Assembly: GCA_039928615.1 (NCBI GenBank)
Contig: JBDSSS010000024.1
Span: 1 to 17,734 of the forward strand
DNA from: JBDSSS01 sp039928615
GTDB taxonomy: Bacteria > Actinomycetota > Actinomycetes > Actinomycetales > Dermatophilaceae
Reading direction: 5' to 3'
DNA: 17,734 nt
Within the stretch, counting starts at the first letter, position 1, and every line of letters begins with the position of its first letter. The translations under genes were made by a program, and so were the position numbers. Positions 12,739 to 17,734 of the stretch are shown here, one piece after another. A model generated the notes under the pieces. The model worked only from the letters and a program-made list of their open reading frames with translations. It did no database searches and was not told the origin of the DNA.

Positions 12739-13322
12739 GCCGCCTCATGCGCACGAGCGAGATCACGAAGCGTCCCGTCGTGACGATGGCGGGCCACGAC
12801 ATCGCCCAGATCAAGGACGTCGTGTATGCCGCTGACGGCGGCTCCGTGCACGGGTTCACCCTCGCCGGGCGCGGGCTCTTCTCCGGACCGCGCTCCGAGG
12901 TCCTCACGTGGACGTCCGTCGCGGCCCTCGGGGCCGATGCCGTGATGATCGCCGACGCGGACGCTCTCCGCGACCGGGCCAGCCTCTTCGGCTCGAGCGG
13001 TGCACCGTCCTCGGCCCGCGCCGACGTGCTCGGGTCGCGCGTGCTCACCGACGCCGGCACCGATCTCGGGGTCGTCGTCGATGTCGTCGTGGAGGTGCAG
13101 GGTGCCGGGGACGAGTGCGACGTCGTGGGCTACGAGATCGAGGCGTCCGAGGCGATGGAGAACAGCGGCACCCGGGTGCTGATGCCCCTGCCCGACACCA
13201 TCGCGGCCTCGGGCGAGAACCTCATCGTCCCCGCCTCTGCCAAGGACTTCGTCCGACACGACCTCGCCGGCTTCGGCGCAGCGGTCGAGGAGTTCCGTAC
13301 CCAGCTGGCCGGAGGTCACTGA
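12735..13322 (+). CDS. PRC-barrel domain protein (two barrels)
   Basis: A 195-residue soluble protein. ATG 12735 overlaps the small gene's stop and has GGAGG six nt upstream. Residues about 5-75 (R-T-S-E-I-T-K-R-P-V-V-T, then I-A-Q-I-K-D-V-V-Y) and about 97-175 (V-L-G-S-R-V-L-T-D-A-G-T-D-L-G-V-V-V-D-V) are each PRC-barrel-like beta modules, the fold named after photosynthetic reaction-centre H subunits and RimM. PRC-barrels act as small binding or assembly modules, and actinobacterial stand-alone versions are mostly uncharacterised. Its stop overlaps the next start by one base (TGATG), and the next gene encodes a related two-barrel protein. No signal peptide or catalytic motif was seen. Confidence 0.85.
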   Translation: MSRLMRTSEITKRPVVTMAGHDIAQIKDVVYAADGGSVHGFTLAGRGLFSGPRSEVLTWTSVAALGADAVMIADADALRDRASLFGSSGAPSSARADVLGSRVLTDAGTDLGVVVDVVVEVQGAGDECDVVGYEIEASEAMENSGTRVLMPLPDTIAASGENLIVPASAKDFVRHDLAGFGAAVEEFRTQLAGGH

Positions 13323-13753
13323 TGCTCTTCTCGCAGACCCGCAAGCACAAGATCGTCGCGACGAGCTCGGCCGAGACGGTCGGCAAGGTCAAGGGCTTCG
13401 TCGTCGACCCGAGCTCGCGCTCCGTCGTCGCGCTGAGGGTCAAGGGCCACAAGGGCGGCGACACCCTGCACTGGGCCGACGTCGCCACGGTGGGTCCCGA
13501 CGCCGTCACGGTCGCCTCGCCCGACGCGGTCAAGGACGCCAGCCAGTCGGTGAGCGACCTCGGTGGCAAGGACAACACGATGGTCGACAAGCGCGTCCTG
13601 TCGACCGACGGTGACGAGATCGGTGTCGTCACCGACGTCGAGTTCGACGGGTCGACCGGGGCGATCACCTACCTGATGGTCGATGGCGCCCCGGTCCCCG
13701 CCGAGCGCTTGGTCGGGGTCGGGTCGTGGGCCGTCGTGGTGCGCACCGCCTGA
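13322..13753 (+). CDS. PRC-barrel domain protein (second, shorter paralogue)
   Basis: A 143-residue protein starting at ATG 13322, which shares its A with the previous TGA; GGAGG lies at 13311-13315. Residues about 8-70 (T-V-G-K-V-K-G-F-V-V-D-P, then V-V-A-L-R-V-K-G) and about 88-141 (V-D-K-R-V-L-S-T-D-G-D-E-I-G-V-V-T-D-V-E-F) are PRC-barrel modules. The second module aligns well with the second barrel of the preceding protein (R-V-L-[ST]-D-x-G-x-[DE]-[IL]-G-V-V), so the genes are likely an ancient tandem duplication. Function is unknown; translation coupling suggests the two proteins are made in fixed ratio. The stop codon lies within a convergent terminator stem. Confidence 0.87.
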   Translation: MLFSQTRKHKIVATSSAETVGKVKGFVVDPSSRSVVALRVKGHKGGDTLHWADVATVGPDAVTVASPDAVKDASQSVSDLGGKDNTMVDKRVLSTDGDEIGVVTDVEFDGSTGAITYLMVDGAPVPAERLVGVGSWAVVVRTA

Positions 13754-13776
13754 CCCCTGCGGGAGCTGGGGTCAGG
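13749..13776. terminator. Bidirectional hairpin terminator between convergent genes
   Basis: CCTGACCCC (13749-13757) and GGGGTCAGG (13768-13776) form a 9-bp stem with a 10-nt loop. The stop codons of both convergent genes (TGA 13751-13753 on plus, TCA 13772-13774 on minus) are inside the stem. There is no U-tract. Confidence 0.75.
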
Positions 13777-14347
13777 GGCTCTCGGAGGCCTTCTTCGACG
13801 GGGGCTGGTCGCCGCGACCCGACGAGCCCGACGCCTGGTGGTCCTCGACGAAGGACTCGGGGTCCTTGTCCTCCGGCGTGATTCCCGTCGCCGCCTTGAG
13901 CGACTCGTAACGGATGAAGCGCACGGCGATGTCGTGTCGCAGCTGCAGGTCGGCCTGCTGACGGAAGTCGGCGAGATCCTGCCGCTCCTCCTCGCCCATG
14001 TGGTCGCTGTTGTGCGTGTTGGCGTCAATGACGGCCGTCCACCACTCGTCGGAGCCGGTCTCGGCGTCAGCCACCGTGCGCACGGCGTCGCGGATCTCGT
14101 TGTGGTCCTTGACGGCGTCCTCGACCTCCTCCTCCACGGACTCCGCGTCGGCGCCGCCGGTGCCGAGCTTGAGCAGCTCGGGGTAGAAGAACTTCTCCTC
14201 CGCCTCGGCATGGTTCTCGAGCAGGATCGCGAGGCGGGTCCACAGGGCGGCCAGGCCCTCGTGGTCGTCGCGGGGCCACTCCTCGAGCATGGCAAACATC
14301 CGCCGCTGCTCGACGTGCTGGTGCAGGATGATCTCGGTGATGTCCAT
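13772..14347 (-). CDS. Hemerythrin HHE domain protein
   Basis: A 191-residue protein. ATG 14347 is chosen because it begins the hemerythrin helix (M-D-I-T-E-I-I-L-H-Q-H) and has GGAG six nt upstream; the ATG at 14443 would add a tail overlapping the divergent VOC gene. Likely di-iron ligands are present in the expected order: H9 or H11, H46 and E50 in E-N-H-A-E-A-E-E-K, H82 in D-H-N-E, H116 and E120 in D-H-M-G-E-E-E. HHE proteins bind or sense O2, NO or oxidants. Residues about 150-191 form a charged, Ser/Gly-rich extension after the bundle. The ribosome-binding site region is a tandem 8-mer duplication. It converges on the PRC-barrel operon. Confidence 0.88.
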   Translation of the reverse strand: MDITEIILHQHVEQRRMFAMLEEWPRDDHEGLAALWTRLAILLENHAEAEEKFFYPELLKLGTGGADAESVEEEVEDAVKDHNEIRDAVRTVADAETGSDEWWTAVIDANTHNSDHMGEEERQDLADFRQQADLQLRHDIAVRFIRYESLKAATGITPEDKDPESFVEDHQASGSSGRGDQPPSKKASESP

Positions 14348-14349
14348 GC

Positions 14350-14365
14350 GTCTCTCCGTCTCTCC
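14350..14365 (-). repeat. Tandem 8-mer giving two Shine-Dalgarno copies
   Basis: On the mRNA strand GGAGAGAC occurs twice in direct tandem, followed by GC and the hemerythrin ATG. The near GGAG is 6 nt and the far one 14 nt from the start codon. Only the near copy has normal spacing. Confidence 0.6.
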
Positions 14366-14430
14366 ATCTCGTCGGGGGTCAGGCCACCACTCTCCACCAC
14401 CGGTCGTCGCTGCACGAGAGGAGCCCCCAC

Positions 14431-14874
14431 ATGAGTGAGACATCGAGTGAGACAGCGAGCGAGCACGCCCCGGCCGAGGTGGAGCGACCGACGTTCGGGT
14501 CGTTCGCGCTCGACTGCGCCGACCCCCGGGGCGTGGCGCACTTCTACGCCGACCTGCTCGGCGGGACGGTCGAGGACGACGGCGACCCGGACAGCGACTG
14601 GTTCACCGTGCGGTGGGACGGACCCGACCTCGCCACCCAGCTCGCGCCCGGCCACGTGTCGCCGGGCTGGCCCGAGGGCCAACAGCAGGCCCACCTCGAC
14701 CTCAAGGTCGCCGACATCGCGGCCGCGCACGAGCGGGTGCTCGCCCTCGGCGGCACGGCCCTCGACCCGGTCGAGCCGCCGGAGCCGGGGCCGCAGCGCG
14801 GTTTCCGGGTCTACGCGGACCTCGCCGGGCATCCGTTCTGCCTGTGTCGCCCGAGCGCCGACGCCTGGGGCTGA
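14431..14874 (+). CDS. VOC family (glyoxalase-like domain) protein
   Basis: A 147-residue protein. ATG 14431 has AGAGGAG about 7 nt upstream. After a Ser/Glu-rich N-tail (about 1-20), the vicinal-oxygen-chelate fold begins at F-G-S-F-A-L-D-C-A-D-P (22-32) and A-H-F-Y-A-D-L-L-G-G. The second beta-alpha-beta-beta-beta module starts at H-L-D-L-K-V-A-D-I-A-A-A-H and ends with D-L-A-G-H-P-F-C-L-C. This is the common glyoxalase-like type; H88 and other chelating positions could bind metal, but substrate cannot be predicted. It is divergent from the hemerythrin gene and ends flush against the patatin-like gene, with no gap. Confidence 0.87.
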   Translation: MSETSSETASEHAPAEVERPTFGSFALDCADPRGVAHFYADLLGGTVEDDGDPDSDWFTVRWDGPDLATQLAPGHVSPGWPEGQQQAHLDLKVADIAAAHERVLALGGTALDPVEPPEPGPQRGFRVYADLAGHPFCLCRPSADAWG

Positions 14875-15849
14875 TCAGTAGCCGGCCTGGTCGAGGGCCT
14901 CGGTCGTCAGCTGGCGGCCGAGCTCGATCATCTCGGCGGCCCGGTGGAAGTCGAGGGTGCGCACGGCATTCGACGGCACCGTGACGAGCACGTCCGGAGG
15001 GTTGCTCGCCATCCGGTAGCGGGAGATGAGCGCGCTCATCGTGTCGAACGACATGGTGAGCAGGTCGACGACGCCGACGTCACCGTGGGTCGTCACCAGC
15101 AGCGGGTCGGGGGCGGGGTCGCTGCTGTCGTCACCCTCGCGCCGGTGGCCCACCGAGAAGCGGTTGGCGATGGCTCGCACCCGCTCGGACTCGAGGACCT
15201 CGGTGGTGCTGCGCCGCAGCCTCGTCGTCCAGTCGTCGAGCGGGACTGCCTCGGACGACGTCCGCAGCGGCGTGGAGGTGCCGCTCGGGCTGCGCATCCC
15301 CGACAGGGAGACCGCGATGGTGAGGTCGGCGTTGGCCGCGGCGGTCGGCTCGATCGGCACCGGGTTGATGAGGCCGCCGTCGACGAGCAGGCGTCCGTTG
15401 ATGCTGATCGGGGTGATCACACCCGGGATGGCGATCGAGGCGCGGATCGCCTGCACGACGGGCCCGTGCTGGAACCAGACCTCGCGGCGGGCGTTGAGGT
15501 CGGTCGCGACCGCCGTGTAGGGCACGGGCAGGTCCTCGATGGCGACGCCGTCGAGGATCTCGCCGACCCTGGCGATGATCCGCTCGGCCCGGATCGCTCC
15601 GCCCACGGTCGAGAGGCTGAGGTCGAGCAGGCGCCACACCTCGCGCTGGGTGAGGCTGAGGGCCCACTCGGTGTAGGCCTCGAGGCGCCCGGCGGCCGCC
15701 ACCCCGCCGACGAGGGCGCCCATCGACGTGCCCGCGAGGGAGACGACCTCGAAGCCGCGCTCGGAAATGACCTGCAGGGCCCCGATGTGGGCGTAACCGC
15801 GCGCCCCACCCGAGCCGAGAACCACCGCCGCCTGCCGTCCCTGCGCCAC
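14875..15849 (-). CDS. Patatin-like phospholipase family protein
   Basis: A 324-residue serine acyl hydrolase. The GTG at 15847-15849 was preferred over an ATG 13 codons upstream because TACTCT stands 6 nt before it. Motifs: oxyanion-hole loop G-S-G-G-A-R-G (12-18), nucleophile elbow G-T-S-M-G with S42, and catalytic D157 in V-D-G-G-L, forming the Ser-Asp dyad of patatins. No signal peptide or membrane helix was seen, so it is probably cytoplasmic; it resembles the RssA/YlbK-type bacterial patatins of 300-330 residues. It likely hydrolyses an acyl ester of a lipid, but the substrate is unknown. Its stop abuts that of the convergent VOC gene. It is divergent from the second LacI regulator. Confidence 0.92.
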   Translation of the reverse strand: MAQGRQAAVVLGSGGARGYAHIGALQVISERGFEVVSLAGTSMGALVGGVAAAGRLEAYTEWALSLTQREVWRLLDLSLSTVGGAIRAERIIARVGEILDGVAIEDLPVPYTAVATDLNARREVWFQHGPVVQAIRASIAIPGVITPISINGRLLVDGGLINPVPIEPTAAANADLTIAVSLSGMRSPSGTSTPLRTSSEAVPLDDWTTRLRRSTTEVLESERVRAIANRFSVGHRREGDDSSDPAPDPLLVTTHGDVGVVDLLTMSFDTMSALISRYRMASNPPDVLVTVPSNAVRTLDFHRAAEMIELGRQLTTEALDQAGY

Positions 15850-15861
15850 GGTCCGAGAGTA
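15847..15861 (-). promoter_or_regulatory. Leaderless promoter of the patatin-like gene (-10 TACTCT, 6 nt, GTG)
   Basis: On the minus strand TACTCT (15861-15856) is followed by CGGACC and GTG (15849-15847). It fits TANNNT and matches the geometry at three other genes in the window. No Shine-Dalgarno is present. Confidence 0.6.
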
Positions 15862-15891
15862 GCCACTCGGCGACTCGTGGCCCGCCACCTC

Positions 15892-15920
15892 TTGCGCGAT
15901 CGGCAGGGGTGTGGTTCATT
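15892..15920 (+). promoter_or_regulatory. Promoter of the second LacI/ABC sugar locus
   Basis: TTGCGC (15892-15897) and TTCATT (15915-15920) are separated by exactly 17 nt, a plausible housekeeping -35/-10 pair. The start site would fall near 15927, placing the operator at 15930-15943 immediately downstream. Confidence 0.6.
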
Positions 15921-15929
15921 GGTGGTCGA

Positions 15930-15943
15930 TGTAAGCGCTTACA
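15930..15943. promoter_or_regulatory. LacI/CcpA-type operator TGTAAGCGCTTACA
   Basis: A perfect 14-bp palindrome with central GCGC, matching the catabolite-responsive-element pattern TGWAANCGNTWNCA. It lies just after the promoter and 54 bp before the regulator ATG. The downstream regulator has a recognition helix nearly identical to that of CcpA (V-S-I-A-T-V-S-R-V-L versus V-S-M-A-T-V-S-R-V-V), consistent with this site. Autoregulation is likely. Confidence 0.85.
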
Positions 15944-15997
15944 ACGCAGGACGGCGCGCATCGATCCCTCTCAACGACGAGACCGGAAGGACGAGAC

Positions 15998-17026
15998 ATG
16001 GCGAAGGCACCGCAGCGGGCGACCGGCGCGACGATCTACTCCGTCGCCGACCTCGCCGGGGTCTCGATCGCGACCGTGTCGCGGGTCCTGCAGGGCTCCG
16101 ACACCGTGTCCCCCGCCTCGCGCCAGAAGGTCCTCGACGCCGTCGAGCAGCTCGACTACGTGCCGGTCGCTGCGGCCCGCAGCCTCGCCGTGCGCCACCA
16201 CGAGGCCCTCGGCCTGGTCCTGCCCGAGCTGAGCGGGCCCTACTACGCCGAGCTGCTGATGGGCTTCGAGTCCCGGGCCGCCGAGCTCGGCCACAGCGTC
16301 ATCCTGCTGCTCGCCGAGGGCAAGGACGACCTGCCCAAGGCGGTGCGCCAGCTCGCCACCCGGGTCGACGCCCTCGCCGTCCTGGGCGGGGCGGCGATGC
16401 CCCCGGCCATGGCCAAGGTGCTGCGCGGCAAGAAGCCCGTCGTCGTCATCGCCGGGTCGACGGGCGACGACATCGAGAACGTCATGGCCGAGAGCCGCCG
16501 CAGCGCCGAGCTGCTCACCCTGCACGTGCTCGACCACGGTCGGTCGCGGCTGCTCTTCGTCGGTGACCCCGGGGCGGCGCCCGACATCGCCGACCGCTAC
16601 GCCGGGTTCGTCGCCGCGCACGCCTCCCGCGGGCTCGATGCCGCGGAGCCCGTGCGGGTCGCCTACCGAGAGTCGTCCGGCCCGGAGGTGGCCGAGGCCA
16701 TCCTCGCCGGCACCCTCGACGCCGACGCCCTCGTCTGCGCCAACGACGAGCTCGCCCTATCGGTCATGGCGCGCCTGCTCGACGCCGGCCTCGACGTGCC
16801 CGGCGACCTCGCCGTCGTCGGCTGGGACGACGTGATGACGGCCCGCTACGTCCGCCCCGGCCTCACCACGGTCCGGCAGCCGGTCCGCGACCTCGGGTCG
16901 CTCGCCGCCGCCCGGCTCCACGAGCGGCTCGACGGAGACCCCGCCGACCCGGACGACCACGTCCTGCCGACGGAGCTCGTCTTCCGGCAGTCGTGCGGCT
17001 GCGTCCAGCCGCCGCGCCATCCCTGA
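15998..17026 (+). CDS. LacI-family transcriptional regulator of the second sugar locus
   Basis: A 342-residue regulator. ATG 15998 has GGAAGGA at 15985-15991. The helix-turn-helix occupies 12-33 (I-Y-S-V-A-D-L-A-G-V-S-I-A-T-V-S-R-V-L-Q-G), with V-L-D-A-V-E-Q-L-D-Y-V-P and hinge A-A-A-R-S-L-A-V-R following. The effector domain begins A-L-G-L-V-L-P-E-L-S-G-P-Y-Y-A-E-L and includes D-A-L-V-C-A-N-D-E-L-A-L and V-V-G-W-D-D; S-C-G-C near the end is a common LacI-family terminus. It is 85 nt upstream of a sugar-binding lipoprotein gene, with no second operator visible between, so it probably controls that transporter together with itself. The inducer is unknown. Base composition is typical of the flanking chromosome, unlike the first LacI gene. 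Confidence 0.94.
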   Translation: MAKAPQRATGATIYSVADLAGVSIATVSRVLQGSDTVSPASRQKVLDAVEQLDYVPVAAARSLAVRHHEALGLVLPELSGPYYAELLMGFESRAAELGHSVILLLAEGKDDLPKAVRQLATRVDALAVLGGAAMPPAMAKVLRGKKPVVVIAGSTGDDIENVMAESRRSAELLTLHVLDHGRSRLLFVGDPGAAPDIADRYAGFVAAHASRGLDAAEPVRVAYRESSGPEVAEAILAGTLDADALVCANDELALSVMARLLDAGLDVPGDLAVVGWDDVMTARYVRPGLTTVRQPVRDLGSLAAARLHERLDGDPADPDDHVLPTELVFRQSCGCVQPPRHP

Positions 17027-17111
17027 CCTCGCGCGCCCTGACCCCGATACCCCACACACGCCGCCGCCGGCGGGCCCCTGCCGCGCAGCACACCCCCTCA
17101 GAAAGTGAGAA

Positions 17112-17734
17112 ATGATGAGACGCACCACAGCCATCACCGTCGCCTGCCTGGCCGCGACGGCCCTGACCGTCAGCGCCTGCGGACGTGGAGACGAGGGGGC
17201 GACGGGCGCCGCCGAGACCGGCGCGGCCGTCAGCACCGGCGCCGCCAAGGGCACCATCACCGTGTGGGCCATGGGAGCCGAGGGGGACAAGCTGCCCGAC
17301 CTCGCCAAGGACTTCGAGGCCGCCAACCCCGGCGTCAAGATCAACGTCACGGCGATCCCGTGGGACTCCGCGCACGACAAGTTCACGACGGCGATCACGG
17401 CCAACAAGACGCCGGACGTGGCGATGGTCGGCACGACGTGGATGGGCGAGTTCGCGGGCCTCGACGCCCTCGACCCCACGCCCCCGTCGATCGACAAGGC
17501 TGCCTTCTTCCCGGGTGCCCAGAAGACGACCGAGGTCAACGGCACCTCCTTCGGCATCCCGTGGTACGTCGAGACGCGAGTTCTCTTCTACCGCAGCGAC
17601 CTTGCCAAGAAGGCCGGCTTCGACAGCGCCCCCACCGACTGGGACGGCCTGAAGTCGATGGCCAAGGCCATGCAGACCAAGGCCGGCGCGAAGTGGGGCA
17701 TCGGCCTGCAGGCCGGCGGCACCGGCTCGTGGCA
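17112..17734 (+). CDS. Sugar ABC transporter substrate-binding lipoprotein (3' truncated by window edge)
   Basis: The first 207 complete codons of a family 1 solute-binding protein. Two ATGs stand in tandem (17112 and 17115); the signal peptide works from either. M-M-R-R-T-T leads to a hydrophobic stretch and lipobox V-S-A-C with lipidated C23. The mature part starts after an Ala/Gly/Thr linker: T-I-T-V-W-A-M-G, then F-E-A-A-N-P-G-V-K-I-N-V, T-P-D-V-A-M-V-G-T-T-W and G-I-P-W-Y-V-E-T-R-V-L-F-Y-R, all characteristic of sugar-binding proteins of the UgpB/MalE group. The ribosome-binding site is weak (AAAGTGAG). Permease genes would be expected beyond the window. Its substrate is unknown, and the sequence is clearly different from the first binding protein. 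Confidence 0.9.
   Translation, partial: MMRRTTAITVACLAATALTVSACGRGDEGATGAAETGAAVSTGAAKGTITVWAMGAEGDKLPDLAKDFEAANPGVKINVTAIPWDSAHDKFTTAITANKTPDVAMVGTTWMGEFAGLDALDPTPPSIDKAAFFPGAQKTTEVNGTSFGIPWYVETRVLFYRSDLAKKAGFDSAPTDWDGLKSMAKAMQTKAGAKWGIGLQAGGTGSW

Noticed and set aside
14348..14443. Longer start for the hemerythrin-like protein at 14443
   Set aside because: The extension would overlap the divergent VOC gene start and lacks hemerythrin similarity; the ATG at 14347 starts the first helix and has GGAG at proper spacing.
14944..16566. A 540-codon plus-strand open frame through the patatin-like gene and into the LacI gene
   Set aside because: Composition is low-complexity Arg/Gly/Asp, there is no ribosome-binding site, and it overlaps genes with intact catalytic and helix-turn-helix motifs.
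17027..17111. Operator or terminator between the second LacI gene and its binding-protein gene
   Set aside because: Only a GC-rich 10-bp palindrome (CCGCCGGCGG at 17064-17073) within repeated CCG triplets is present; it is explained by composition and does not resemble the upstream operator.

Overview
The window is GC-rich (about 70-75 % in most genes) with strong G/C third-position bias, GTG starts, several apparently leaderless genes and actinobacterial families (DUF2510-TM2, MT0933-type antitoxin-like protein, LacI-controlled sugar ABC operons without their own ATPase). This fits a high-GC actinobacterium. The frequent 7-mer GTATGCC/GGCATAC makes me think of the Intrasporangiaceae, but that placement is inference only.

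Layout. 1-626 (minus): a truncated gamma-glutamylcyclotransferase-fold gene preceded by a DUF2510-TM2 membrane protein. 702-1313 (plus): type I isopentenyl-diphosphate isomerase. 1358-8152 (plus): a carbohydrate-uptake locus with a promoter, a perfect 20-bp LacI-type operator, a LacI regulator, a lipoprotein substrate-binding protein, two overlapping permeases, a strong hairpin, and a glycogen-debranching-type glycoside hydrolase, closed by a very strong hairpin terminator. 8206-9740 (minus): an MT0933-type antitoxin-like protein and a YihY/BrkB membrane protein. 10042-12474 (plus): a large XRE-type protein with a helical C-terminal region, then an inositol-monophosphatase-family phosphatase (HisN-like). 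12586-13753 (plus): a tightly overlapping three-gene operon of a 50-residue membrane protein and two PRC-barrel proteins. 13772-14347 (minus): hemerythrin-like protein. 14431-14874 (plus): VOC protein. 14875-15849 (minus): patatin-like phospholipase. 15892-17734 (plus): a second sugar locus, with a CcpA-like LacI regulator, its probable operator, and a lipoprotein substrate-binding protein cut off by the window end.

How the genes work together. The two LacI/substrate-binding loci are catabolic modules in which the regulator gene comes first and probably controls itself and the transporter genes downstream. In the first, imported alpha-glucosidic oligosaccharide is probably trimmed in the cytoplasm by the downstream glycosidase; the energising ATPase must be encoded elsewhere. 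The genes between the two loci are mostly independent housekeeping or stress functions. At four genes a TANNNT hexamer stands exactly 6 nt before a GTG start, the pattern expected for leaderless mRNAs. No tRNA, rRNA, CRISPR array or insertion sequence was seen. The most noteworthy items are the operator architecture of the first sugar locus, the repeated leaderless start geometry, the small-membrane-protein/PRC-barrel operon, the enriched GTATGCC word, and the uncharacterised XRE-helical protein with repeated operator-like sequences upstream.
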